Shown: in pieces, positions 42,855-49,989 of the stretch | Position numbering within the stretch: the stretch's first letter is position 1 | Layout: each line of letters begins with the position of its first letter | Assembly (NCBI GenBank): GCA_964576715.1 | Contig: CAZNWE010000024.1 | Location: 1 to 49,989, forward strand | Reading direction: 5' to 3' | Length of the DNA stretch: 49,989 bases | DNA from: SLRI01 sp964576715 | Lineage (GTDB): Bacteria; Pseudomonadota; Alphaproteobacteria; Geminicoccales; Geminicoccaceae | Position numbers and translations under genes: made by a program | Notes under the pieces: generated by a model | Told to the model about the DNA's origin: nothing | Database searches by the model: none | What the model saw: only the letters and a program-made list of their open reading frames with translations

Positions 42855-43642
42855 GTCTCGGTCGGGCGGCGAAATGCACTGCCGCGCCGGTAGGCGGCGA
42901 AGCGGATCTCGCCCGCGAGCCCGCTCGCGCGCATCACTCGCGCCGCCAGCCCGGCGAGGCGCGGTCGATCCGCCCGCTTTAGCGCCGCCGCATCGAGTTC
43001 GATTTCGATCCCGAAGGGCCGGAGCCGACAGCGCAGGGTCCTCGGCCGCAGCGCCGCGCCAACGGCCCGTTCGAGCCGGTCGATCGCGGCGAGCGCCCCG
43101 ACCGTGACCGGGATCCCGGTCTCGATCCGGCTCGCAAGGCAGGGCGAGGCCGGCAGCTCGGCCAGGTCCATGAGCCCATGCGCGGCGGCGATCCGACGGA
43201 TCGAGCACTTGTCGATGCCGGCCTCGATCCAGGGATGGCGCACATCGTGCCGGGCGGCAGCCGCAAGTCCCGGCCGATAGTCGCCGAGATCGTCGAGATT
43301 GGCGCCAGACGCGATCGGCTGGTCGGTCAATCGCCGGATCGTCGTGTAAAGATTGGCCTTGCACCAGTAGCAGCGGTCATGCGGGTTGGCGACATAGCGC
43401 GGGTCGCGGGTCTCGCCGGCATCGACGACCAGCAGCCGCCAGCCCTCGGTCTCGGCATAGCGGCGGATGCGCGCCGTCGCCGCGGCCGGCACGGCGGGCG
43501 AGGCGGCGTGGATCATGGTGGTGGCGAGCGGCCGCCGACGATGCGCCAGATAGGCCAAGGTCATGCTGTCGACCCCGCCACTGACCGCGATGGCGGCACT
43601 GGCCATCTGGTCGAGGACGGCGGCCAGAGCGGCTTCGCTCAT
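42851..43642 (-). CDS. larE: pyridinium-3,5-bisthiocarboxylic acid mononucleotide synthase LarE
   Basis: A 263-residue PP-loop protein with the ATP-pyrophosphatase motif SGGVDS at 21-26. LarE provides two sulfurs to the pincer cofactor. Cysteines are at 91 and 94 (CYWC) and 168 (SPCLASR). The three-Cys set fits the iron-sulfur-cluster form of LarE, in which a [4Fe-4S] cluster carries sulfur, instead of the single-Cys sacrificial form of Lactobacillus; this is inference from the cysteine pattern. It overlaps larC by one base (TGATG) and larB by four. Confidence 0.93.
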   Translation of the reverse strand: MSEAALAAVLDQMASAAIAVSGGVDSMTLAYLAHRRRPLATTMIHAASPAVPAAATARIRRYAETEGWRLLVVDAGETRDPRYVANPHDRCYWCKANLYTTIRRLTDQPIASGANLDDLGDYRPGLAAAARHDVRHPWIEAGIDKCSIRRIAAAHGLMDLAELPASPCLASRIETGIPVTVGALAAIDRLERAVGAALRPRTLRCRLRPFGIEIELDAAALKRADRPRLAGLAARVMRASGLAGEIRFAAYRRGSAFRRPTET

Positions 43643-44808
43643 CAGGGCTCAGGCCGCTCGAGCCGGCGGCGCAGGGCGGCGCGTCCAGCCGCATCAGCGG
43701 CCCGGGCCGCAACGGCGTCAGCCTCGACCTTGCGGGTCACGCGACCATGCGGGCGGCGCACTTCCTTGACCGGCACGCTGTCGACCTCGGTCATCCGGCG
43801 GTGCAGCACGGCACGTGCCACCCGCTCGTGCCGCAAGCCGATCGTCGTCGTCTGGCTGAAACAGGTCTCGATCGCGGCCATGAGCGCCGCTGGCCGCGCC
43901 AGCACCTGAACCGCCGTGGCGATCCGTCCCTTCTTGCCGAACACCGGCCAGGCGACGACGTCGAGCACCCCGTCCGCGGCACGGATGGCGTCGAGGCCAG
44001 CCGCCAGATCCTCGCCGCTCTGATCGTCGAGCTCGAAGCGGATGCGAACGACCTCGTCGGTGTCGGCCGCCGGCAAAGCGGCAGTGAACAACAGCGCGCG
44101 CAGCTGGTTGGCGCGGTCGGGCAGCTGCCGCGTGCCGAAGCCCGCCCCACTGGCGACCAGGGTCGGAGTGCCGGCGAGCGTCGGCGACGGGGCAAGGTGT
44201 GCCAGCACCGCCGCTCCGGTCGGCGTCACCCGCTCGCCGCCAATGCCGTCGTCGACAAAGCGGAACCCTTCGAGCAGGCGCGCCGTTGCGGGGGCCGGGA
44301 TCGGCAGGACGCCATGGGCACCAGCGACAGTGCCGGTGCCCAGCGGCAGGGGCCCGATCGATGCCGTTTGGATGTCGAGCAGCTCGAGCAGCGCTGCGGT
44401 GAGCGTCAGGTCGATCAGCGTGTCCCACGAGGCGAGCTCGTGAAAATGGACCTCAGCCAGGCCGACCCCGTGCACCGCGGCCTCCGCGGCGGCCAGCCGC
44501 TCGAGCATGTCGAGCACCCGACCGCGAAGCCGTCCTGCCAGCGGCGCCTCGGCGACCAAGGCAAGCAGAGCCTCGGCACTGCGCGGCGGTGGCGGTGCCC
44601 GGCCCCGAATGACCAGGCGTGAGCCGGCAAACCCGGAATCGCGCGCCGCCGTGCGGGCAACTTCCAGGCATGGCGGCGCGCCGAGGGCGGCGAGGCATGG
44701 CGCCGGATCGAAGGCCGGTGCGAGCTCCCAGAGCGCCGCCACCAGCATGTCCCCCGCGACCCCGCCCAGGGGGTCGAGGTGGAGGTGGTGCGGCCCCTCA
44801 GGCAGCAT
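43642..44808 (-). CDS. larC: nickel insertion protein LarC
   Basis: A 388-residue protein with the LarC N-terminus HLHLDPLGGVAGDMLVAAL, the His-rich VHFHELASWDTLIDL (metal-site pattern) and GPLPLGTGTV, then a C-terminal half with the conserved ELDDQSGEDLAAGLD. LarC inserts nickel into the dithio-pincer precursor in a CTP-dependent reaction. Here it is one uninterrupted frame, without the programmed frameshift known in Lactobacillus. The ATG at 44808 was chosen; an ATG at 44823 is also possible. It overlaps the larA stop by 11 bp. Confidence 0.94.
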   Translation of the reverse strand: MLPEGPHHLHLDPLGGVAGDMLVAALWELAPAFDPAPCLAALGAPPCLEVARTAARDSGFAGSRLVIRGRAPPPPRSAEALLALVAEAPLAGRLRGRVLDMLERLAAAEAAVHGVGLAEVHFHELASWDTLIDLTLTAALLELLDIQTASIGPLPLGTGTVAGAHGVLPIPAPATARLLEGFRFVDDGIGGERVTPTGAAVLAHLAPSPTLAGTPTLVASGAGFGTRQLPDRANQLRALLFTAALPAADTDEVVRIRFELDDQSGEDLAAGLDAIRAADGVLDVVAWPVFGKKGRIATAVQVLARPAALMAAIETCFSQTTTIGLRHERVARAVLHRRMTEVDSVPVKEVRRPHGRVTRKVEADAVAARAADAAGRAALRRRLERPEP

Positions 44809-46096
44809 GGCGATGGGCGGCATGGCGCGGCACGACGTAGGGTCCCTCCGGCACGAACGCCACGGCCGGATCGCCGTGCCGGGCGATGCTCGCGGCAATG
44901 GCAGCGCGCAAATCCGTCACCCGATCCACACCGGTGAGCGCGAAGGCCGCCTCGTCCAGACCATCGGTGTACAGGGCAACCCGGCCGACCCGCATCGGCT
45001 TGAGCTGCATCTGCGTCTGCCACTCGTCGATCGCGGCATGGGGCTTGCCTTGAATACTGGCCCAGAAGCCGTCCATCCCGAGTTCGACCAGCCGCCGCTG
45101 CGCGTCGACGAAATGGCGCGAGCCCATGCCCTCCGAGCAGGCCGACGCGATGATCAGGTCACCGCCGGGGGCCAGGATGTCGAGCGGCCCGACCATGCCC
45201 TTCACCGTCTGGTAGTAGGTCTTGTCCAAGGGATAGCCGGCAGAGCTGGTCACCACGGTCTGGAACGTGCGGTCGAGTTCGACCTCGGCATAGCGGCGGA
45301 TGAAGGCCACGGCTGCGAGATGGCTCGCCACGATCTCGCCGAAGGTGACGAAGGCGAGCCGGCGCTGGTCGTCGATCACCGTGTTCAAGGCGAGGGCACC
45401 ACCCAGCAGACCGACGATCTCGAGTTGCTCCTCGTGTAGCGGATTGCCGTCGAGGACGCAGTTCGCGGCCCGGGGATGCGCCATGAAAGCGGCATTGTGG
45501 AAGGTGGTGATGGTCTCGGCATGCGCCACGCCCGGGGCGATCACCTTGCGGCCCCCACTATAGCCCGCCATGAAGTGCGGCTCGACCAGGCCGGTGGCGA
45601 TCTTGAGCTCGGCCTCGACCAGCCGGCGGTCGAGCCGAACCACCGTGCCGCGGCCCTTGGTGCGGCCGAGATGAACGTGATCCTCGTCGCGCGTGGCGAA
45701 GTGGTTGGCGACCCTGACGGTCTCCAGCACCCAGGGATCGCCGACCAGTTCGGCCAGCTCCTCGCCCTCGTTCGGCCGATGCAGGCCGGTCGCGACCAGC
45801 ACGTCGATGCGTTCCCTGGGCACGCCCGCCTCGAGCAATGTCTCGATCAGTGGTCGCAAGAACAGATGGTTCGGCACTGGCCGGGTGATGTCGCAGATCA
45901 GGATACAGGCCGATCCCCTGCCCCTGGCATGGTCACGCAGCGGCGGCATGCCAATCGGCTCGGCGAGGCTGCCGCGGATCGCGGCCGCAGGGTCCGGCAG
46001 CACCGGCATCCGTCGCTTTTCCACGACATGCGGCACACAGCCTGCTGGCGGCTCGATCGCGAGCGAGCCCTTGCCGAAGAGCAGATGGATGGTCAT
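44798..46096 (-). CDS. larA: LarA family nickel-dependent 2-hydroxyacid racemase
   Basis: A 432-residue enzyme holding the Ni-SCS pincer nucleotide. Active-site residues fall at the same numbers as in the studied Lactobacillus enzyme: His106 (TGLHRP, 108 there), His174 (EPHF), Lys184 (GGRK, the covalent link) and His200 (TTFH). LarA-family members racemise or epimerise lactate and many other 2-hydroxyacids, so lactate as substrate is only a default. It is first in the operon; the ATG at 46096 lies 167 bp from the divergent DUF1194 gene. No LarD (glycerol/lactate channel) gene is seen. Confidence 0.94.
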   Translation of the reverse strand: MTIHLLFGKGSLAIEPPAGCVPHVVEKRRMPVLPDPAAAIRGSLAEPIGMPPLRDHARGRGSACILICDITRPVPNHLFLRPLIETLLEAGVPRERIDVLVATGLHRPNEGEELAELVGDPWVLETVRVANHFATRDEDHVHLGRTKGRGTVVRLDRRLVEAELKIATGLVEPHFMAGYSGGRKVIAPGVAHAETITTFHNAAFMAHPRAANCVLDGNPLHEEQLEIVGLLGGALALNTVIDDQRRLAFVTFGEIVASHLAAVAFIRRYAEVELDRTFQTVVTSSAGYPLDKTYYQTVKGMVGPLDILAPGGDLIIASACSEGMGSRHFVDAQRRLVELGMDGFWASIQGKPHAAIDEWQTQMQLKPMRVGRVALYTDGLDEAAFALTGVDRVTDLRAAIAASIARHGDPAVAFVPEGPYVVPRHAAHRHAA

Positions 46097-46263
46097 GGAG
46101 CTACCTCCCGCCTGGACCGTTCCTTCTTAACCGGTGCGGGCTGCCTCGCCTAGCGGCCTCGCCGACCCCTTGGCGCCGACCGCTCAGGGATGCGGCGTCG
46201 TTGACCCGGAGCCGACCTGCGCTAGCTCACTTGGAATATGCGGCGCAGTTTTAGGGAGAGGGA

Positions 46264-47121
46264 ATGGCGCGACCGCTAGCGGGTCTCCTCGCCGCCGCCT
46301 CGGTCATGTCGGCTAGCTGGGCGCTTGGCTATACCCCGCCGCAGCCGGGACTACCCGATGCCGGTGCTCGCCAGATGACCCAGGCCCCGCTGCCGGTCGA
46401 CGTCGCCTTGGTCATTGTGGTCGATATCTCCCTTTCCATGGATCCCGGCGAGCAGGCGCTGCAGCGCGACGGCTATGTCGAGGCGTTTCGTCATCCCGAC
46501 CTGCTCACGACGATCGAGAACGGTCAGTTCCAGCGGATCGCGGTCGCATACGTCGAATGGGGCTCATCCAGCGATCAATCGCTGGTGCTCCCCTGGACCG
46601 TGGTCGAGGACCAGCGTTCCGCAGAATCGGTGGCGAGCCAGCTCGAGACGATCCCGGTCCAGCGCTCGCGTTCGACCTCGATCTCGAGTGCCATCGATTT
46701 CGCCAGGCAGCTGTTCGAGGTGACGGAAGTGGAAGCGGTTCGCCACGTCATCGATGTCTCGGGCGACGGGCCCAACAATGACGGCCGGCCGGTGGTCGAC
46801 GCGCGGACCGATGCGCTCGAAGCCGGGATCACCATCAACGGCCTGCCGGTGATGCTCCGCCCGATGGGTTTCAGCCCCTGGTCGATCCCCGAACTCGACC
46901 TCTACTACGGCGACTGCGTCATCGGCGGCCCGGGCGCCTTCATTCTGCCGGTCAAGGACCCCGCCGACTTCAAGGCGGCGATCCGCCAAAAGCTCCTGCT
47001 CGAGATCGCCGCGCGGCCAGCCGAGATCCTGCCCGCCGCCTTCACCCCGGCGCAGTCGACGCCCGGCACCACCGACTGCCTGATCGGCGAGCGGCTGCGC
47101 CGGCAGATGTGGCAGGACTGA
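46264..47121 (+). CDS. secreted DUF1194 von Willebrand A-like protein
   Basis: A 285-residue protein with a signal peptide (LAGLLAAASVMSASWALG) and a VWA-like fold: MIDAS motif D54-x-S56-x-S58 (DISLSMD), and the family segments AYVEWGSSSDQ, VPWT-like LPWTVV, and HVIDVSGDGPNNDGRPV. DUF1194 proteins are common in alphaproteobacteria and their job is unknown. GGGAGAGGG precedes the ATG. The gene is divergent from larA. Confidence 0.93.
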   Translation: MARPLAGLLAAASVMSASWALGYTPPQPGLPDAGARQMTQAPLPVDVALVIVVDISLSMDPGEQALQRDGYVEAFRHPDLLTTIENGQFQRIAVAYVEWGSSSDQSLVLPWTVVEDQRSAESVASQLETIPVQRSRSTSISSAIDFARQLFEVTEVEAVRHVIDVSGDGPNNDGRPVVDARTDALEAGITINGLPVMLRPMGFSPWSIPELDLYYGDCVIGGPGAFILPVKDPADFKAAIRQKLLLEIAARPAEILPAAFTPAQSTPGTTDCLIGERLRRQMWQD

Positions 47122-47171
47122 GCCAGAGCGAGAGGTGCAAGCCGGCGCCGATTGCGCTATCCCGGCGCGGT

Positions 47172-47256
47172 GCCCGCTTGGCGGAACAGGTAGACGCAAG
47201 GGACTTAAAATCCCTGACCTTCGGGTGTGCCGGTTCGAGTCCGGCAGCGGGCACCA
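47172..47256 (+). tRNA. tRNA-Leu(UAA)
   Basis: 85 nt including an encoded CCA. The acceptor stem GCCCGCT pairs with AGCGGGC; the anticodon stem AGGGA/TCCCT encloses the loop CTTAAAA with anticodon TAA at 47206-47208; a long variable arm (TGACCTTCGGGTGT) is as expected for leucine; the T arm is GCCGGTTCGAGTCCGGC. Confidence 0.97.
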
Positions 47257-47496
47257 GGGTTTGCCGACACCGTTGACGTTCGGTGCTCGCAACCAGCACG
47301 ATGCCGCGTTGAGGTTTAAGGTGACGGTCAAGTCGTCGATCTCGCGCACCGCCGAGCAGCACGACCTCGCCCGGCCGCTCGTCGCGAGCGGGCTCGCGGT
47401 CTTCTTCGGTGGCCAGGACGACGCCCGCCAGACGCTGCTGCGTCTTCTCGCGCGCCCAATGGACGGCGCTCGAGGAGCTCCCGGGTCACGCGGCGG
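47257..47496. other. short stretch after the tRNA, no firm gene
   Basis: A plus-strand frame starting with GTG at 47320 could code about 60 residues (VTVKSSISRTAEQHD onward) but has no recognised family. This may be a small gene, a remnant or chance; no attachment-site repeat of the tRNA end was seen here. Confidence 0.25.
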
Positions 47497-47940
47497 CTAG
47501 CGCGGCGGGGTCAGGTTCGGCAGGGCGCGGGCTTCGGCGAGGTCGAGGCGGACCATTCGCGCGCCCATGAGATAGTGAAAGCCGAGGCGGCGGCGCTGGC
47601 TCACATGGCTCGCGGGCAAGGGGGCGACGCGATGCCCGCCACCGCCGAGCAGCGGGGTCAGCGAGGCGACGTCCGTGGCACTCTCGATCTCCACCCGGAC
47701 GAGATCGAGCGGCTCGCCGTTCCGCTCGCTCTTGAAGGGCACAGCAGCGAGACGGAGGAAGCTCACCGGGTCCGGGGCCCGCGCGAAGCCTTCGACGAAG
47801 GCGGCCTCGACCAGATCGAGGTCGGGCTCGTGGTCGTGGTCCGCCGGGTGATCGTGGCCGTGCGGCAGATGCGGGGTCTGCCACTGCACTGGCTGCCGCG
47901 AGTTGTGCCCGGCCCCGGCGGTGTCGTGGTCGTCGTGCAT
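47497..47940 (-). CDS. small protein with His-rich N-terminus, last gene of the guanidine operon
   Basis: A 147-residue protein I do not recognise. Nine histidines fall in the first 37 residues, partly as HGHDH and DHDH, typical of nickel or zinc carriers. The rest looks like a compact domain (LDLVEAAFVEGFARAPDPVS, then VRVEIESATDVASLTPLLGGG, then RRRLGFHYLMGARMVRLDL). It starts 1 bp after the gdmH stop, so it is almost surely co-transcribed. Known guanidine hydrolases need HypA/HypB-like nickel chaperones; this protein is not one of those but could supply or store the metal. That is inference from the His cluster and the position. Confidence 0.75.
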   Translation of the reverse strand: MHDDHDTAGAGHNSRQPVQWQTPHLPHGHDHPADHDHEPDLDLVEAAFVEGFARAPDPVSFLRLAAVPFKSERNGEPLDLVRVEIESATDVASLTPLLGGGGHRVAPLPASHVSQRRRLGFHYLMGARMVRLDLAEARALPNLTPPR

Positions 47941-47941
47941 C

Positions 47942-49129
47942 TCAATAGGCGACCGGCTGGTCGATGATGCCCTTGTGGCTGCCGAGCTTGCCGTTGGCGA
48001 CCAGGGCACCCAGGACCTCGACGACCACCCGCGTGCCGAAAAGGGCGGTGATGTCCGCGGTGTCGTAGGGCGGGCTGACCTCCACGACCTCGAGCCCGCA
48101 AATGCCTTCCTTGGCGACGAGACCCAGAAGCTTCAGGGCTTCCCGCGGCAGAAACCCGCCGGGCTCGGGCCAGCCGGTGCCGGGGACGAACCCGCAATCG
48201 ACGCTGTCGATGTCGAACGAGACGTAGACCGCATCGACGCCGTCCCAGGCGAGCTCGAGCGCGATCTCGGCGGTCTTTTCCACACCGAGCTTCTCCATGT
48301 CGTCGATCGTGAGAATGTTGGTCTGCCGCTTGCGTGCCTCCTTCACCCCTGGCCGCGGCACCTGCCAACCGCCGATTCCGACCTGGACCAGGTTCTTGGC
48401 CGGCACGTTGGGCAGTTCGGTTGCCCAGTACCAGGGTGTGGTGTGCATTCGCTCGTCGAGATCCTTCTCCTGACAGTCGATATGCCGGTCGAAATGGATG
48501 ATGCCGATCTTCTTCGAGGTGCATTGGGCGATGCCGCGCACACACGGAAAGCCGATGGAGTGGTCGCCGCCGAGCAAGAGCGGCAGCGCTCCGGAAGACG
48601 CCACATGCGCCACCCCGCGGGTGATCTGGTCGAAGCTCTTTTCCAGGTTCGCCGGGATGGTGAAGACGTCGCCGGCATCACAGAGGGTCATCTGCTCGCG
48701 GAGATCGACACCGAGCTCGTAATTGTAGGGGTTGTAGAGGGCGGAGATCCGCCGGATGCCTTGCGGCCCGAAGCGCGTGCCGGGGCGGTAGGTGGTGCCA
48801 CCGTCGAAGGGAATGCCGACCACGGCCGCGTCATACTTGCCGACGTCGCGGATATTCTCGACATAAGGTGCCTTGAGGAAGGTGTTGATGCCGGCGAAAT
48901 GCGGCAGCTCGCCTCGGGCGAAGGTCGGGATCGAGCGGTCCTCCAGGCATTCGGCCCCGGCGAGGCCCATCTCGAGAGCCCACTTCACCTCCTTGGCCCA
49001 GCCCTTGCCGGAAAGCTTGCCCTCGGCCTCCGCCGCCCGCCAGCCCTGGCTGTTGAGCTTTTCATAGGACGGATGGTGATGGCGGCGACTGCCCGGCAAT
49101 ACGGGTGGCGCGATACGCGTCGTGACCAT
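47942..49129 (-). CDS. gdmH: ureohydrolase, probable nickel-dependent guanidine hydrolase
   Basis: A 395-residue ureohydrolase (arginase/agmatinase fold) with an about 90-residue N-terminal extension. Metal ligands: His190 (GGDHS), Asp214-x-His216-x-Asp218 (FDRHID), Asp306 and Asp308 (SFDIDS). Compared with agmatinases it has DRH for DAH, a segment CQEKDLDERMHTTPW after it, GIGGWQVPRPGVKEAR, and VDCGFVPGTGWPEPGG. These, and the long N-terminus, are the traits I recall for the cyanobacterial guanidine hydrolase Sll1077 (GdmH), which makes urea and ammonia. The neighbouring NitT/TauT-type importer fits guanidine uptake. Agmatinase-like enzymes of other specificity remain possible. It lies 6 bp after the ABC ATPase gene. 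Confidence 0.8.
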   Translation of the reverse strand: MVTTRIAPPVLPGSRRHHHPSYEKLNSQGWRAAEAEGKLSGKGWAKEVKWALEMGLAGAECLEDRSIPTFARGELPHFAGINTFLKAPYVENIRDVGKYDAAVVGIPFDGGTTYRPGTRFGPQGIRRISALYNPYNYELGVDLREQMTLCDAGDVFTIPANLEKSFDQITRGVAHVASSGALPLLLGGDHSIGFPCVRGIAQCTSKKIGIIHFDRHIDCQEKDLDERMHTTPWYWATELPNVPAKNLVQVGIGGWQVPRPGVKEARKRQTNILTIDDMEKLGVEKTAEIALELAWDGVDAVYVSFDIDSVDCGFVPGTGWPEPGGFLPREALKLLGLVAKEGICGLEVVEVSPPYDTADITALFGTRVVVEVLGALVANGKLGSHKGIIDQPVAY

Positions 49130-49135
49130 GGCGCT

Positions 49136-49867
49136 TCAGCCTTCCCTCTGATTGTAGCCCGGCAGATCGTAGGTGATCCGCGCCCCATACGCATCCGGTG
49201 CATGCGGGTCGCGGCGCACTTTGTCGAAGGTGAGGACACGGGTGCCGAGCTTGAAGGCTTCGGAGATGTCGTGGGTCACCATGAAGACGGTCATCCCGCG
49301 CTCGCGCCAGAGCCGGGTGACCAGGCCGTGCATATCCAGGCGAATGCCGGGATCGAGCGCCCCGAACGGCTCGTCGAGCAGCAGTATCCTGGGCTCGAGC
49401 ACGAGAGCCTGGGCGATCGCGAGGCGCTGCTGCATGCCGCCCGAAAGCGAACTCGGCAGCGCCTCCGCCACGCCGTCGAGCCCCACTGCCGCGAGCATCG
49501 CCACCGCCGTGTCCCGCGCGTGGCGCCGCTTCCGGCCGAACAGCCGCCCGGCCCAGGGGGCGGCCTGGAATTCCAGGCCGAGCAGCACGTTGTCGAGGCA
49601 GGTCAGATGCGGGAACACCGAATAACGCTGAAAGACGATGCCGCGATCGGGGCCGGGCTCGGCCGGCAAGGGTTGGCCGTCGACCGTGATCTTGCCCTTC
49701 ACCGGCCGTTCTGCTCCCAGCAACAGCCGGAGAAACGTGCTCTTGCCGCAGCCCGAAGACCCGACCAGCGTGACGAACGAGCCGGCCGTCACCTCGAGGC
49801 TGATGTTCTCCAGGACCGAGCTGCCGTCATAGCCCATCCAGAGATGCTCGACCGCAACCGCACTCAT
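49136..49867 (-). CDS. ABC transporter ATP-binding protein, NitT/TauT type (probable guanidine importer)
   Basis: A 243-residue ATPase. Walker A GSSGCGKST (about 36-44), Q-loop IVFQRYSVFPHL, signature LSGGMQQRLAIAQAL, Walker B ILLLDEPFGALDP, and His-loop MVTHD. The C-terminal FDKVRRDPHAPDAYGARITYDL is shared, as I recall, with the ATPase of urea-carboxylase-associated transporters, which were later linked to guanidine. Start ATG 49867 overlaps the stop of the permease gene (ATGA). It energises import through the permease upstream. Confidence 0.9.
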   Translation of the reverse strand: MSAVAVEHLWMGYDGSSVLENISLEVTAGSFVTLVGSSGCGKSTFLRLLLGAERPVKGKITVDGQPLPAEPGPDRGIVFQRYSVFPHLTCLDNVLLGLEFQAAPWAGRLFGRKRRHARDTAVAMLAAVGLDGVAEALPSSLSGGMQQRLAIAQALVLEPRILLLDEPFGALDPGIRLDMHGLVTRLWRERGMTVFMVTHDISEAFKLGTRVLTFDKVRRDPHAPDAYGARITYDLPGYNQREG

Positions 49868-49989
49868 GCCTGCTCCGACCAGGCAAAGAGCCGCCGGTTC
49901 AACCGGCCGAGCAGCCAGTCCATGGTGAAGGCCAAAAACGTGATCCAGGCGACGTAGGGCAGGATCACGTCCATCGCGAGAAAGCGGCG
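49864..49989 (-). CDS. ABC transporter permease, C-terminal end (partial, runs off window)
   Basis: The last 41 residues of a membrane protein: a hydrophobic segment VILPYVAWITFLAFTMDWLL followed by the basic tail RLNRRLFAWSEQA, the usual end of SsuC/TauC-type permeases. Its stop overlaps the ATPase start by 4 bp. The substrate-binding protein gene, and any guanidine riboswitch, would lie beyond the right edge. Confidence 0.85.
   Translation of the reverse strand, partial: RRFLAMDVILPYVAWITFLAFTMDWLLGRLNRRLFAWSEQA

Noticed and set aside
46116..46160. Fifth CtrA-type box near larA/DUF1194 (CTTAACC at 46126)
   Set aside because: Only one half-site; 11 bp upstream the sequence is ACCGT, not a TTAAC match.
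47257..47500. Integrated element using tRNA-Leu as attachment site
   Set aside because: No integrase gene and no repeat of the tRNA 3' end was found in the window; the operon beyond it looks native.
47903..49957. Plus-strand frame of 684 codons across the guanidine operon
   Set aside because: It runs opposite three separate genes with overlapping junctions, which shows it is a composition artefact.

Overview
The window is high-GC DNA from an alphaproteobacterium, most likely a free-living motile member of Rhodospirillales or a related order. The evidence is the ntrB-ntrC-ntrY-ntrX-trkA run, a fused ispDF, lipA beside a COQ10-like gene, fliX divergent from flgI as in Caulobacter, and CtrA-type promoter boxes in front of flagellar genes. 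Assignments come from reading the sequence and from recalled family motifs; no database search was run.

Layout. 1-333 is the end of lpd. 0.5-2.1 kb is accessory DNA: an AT-richer secreted-protein gene broken at a run of eight T, a BrnT/BrnA toxin-antitoxin pair and a twice-used stem-loop element. 2.2-10.2 kb (minus strand) is the nitrogen two-component block trkA, ntrX, ntrY, ntrC, ntrB. 10.3-17.1 kb holds ispDF and pncC facing a COQ10-like gene and lipA, then a PanE-like/RraA-like pair, a TSUP permease and a Dabb protein. 17.8-23.7 kb is DNA repair: an Lhr-like helicase, pdeM and a photolyase in one overlapping operon, a sensor-less histidine kinase running into the photolyase gene from the other side, and an HNH nuclease. 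23.9-27.3 kb has a P450, an amidase and an unknown gene behind a perfect TTAA-N7-TTAA box. 27.7-28.7 kb is a dead IS5-family element. 28.8-42.2 kb is fliW, slt, dapA, smpB, motAB, a transposase graveyard, the minus-strand operon flgI-flgJ-flgN-flgK-flgL, and fliX. 42.2-46.1 kb is a complete nickel-pincer cluster, larA-larC-larE-larB. 46.3-50 kb has a DUF1194 protein, tRNA-Leu(UAA) and a probable guanidine import and hydrolysis operon that runs off the window end.

Main points. (1) The dead IS5-family transposase carries two copies of a 61-62 bp element made of three consecutive hairpins. The copies are about 82% identical, and several differences are compensatory, so stems are kept. Both sit between CGC and TGG. 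(2) Four CtrA-like boxes precede fliW, motA, fliX/flgI and an unknown gene, which ties that gene to the motility or cell-cycle regulon. (3) The last operon looks like a nickel-dependent guanidine hydrolase with its ABC importer and a new His-rich small protein, 1.9 kb from the nickel-pincer cluster. (4) A 21-bp (7-codon) tandem repeat has expanded inside a decayed IS1595-like transposase.
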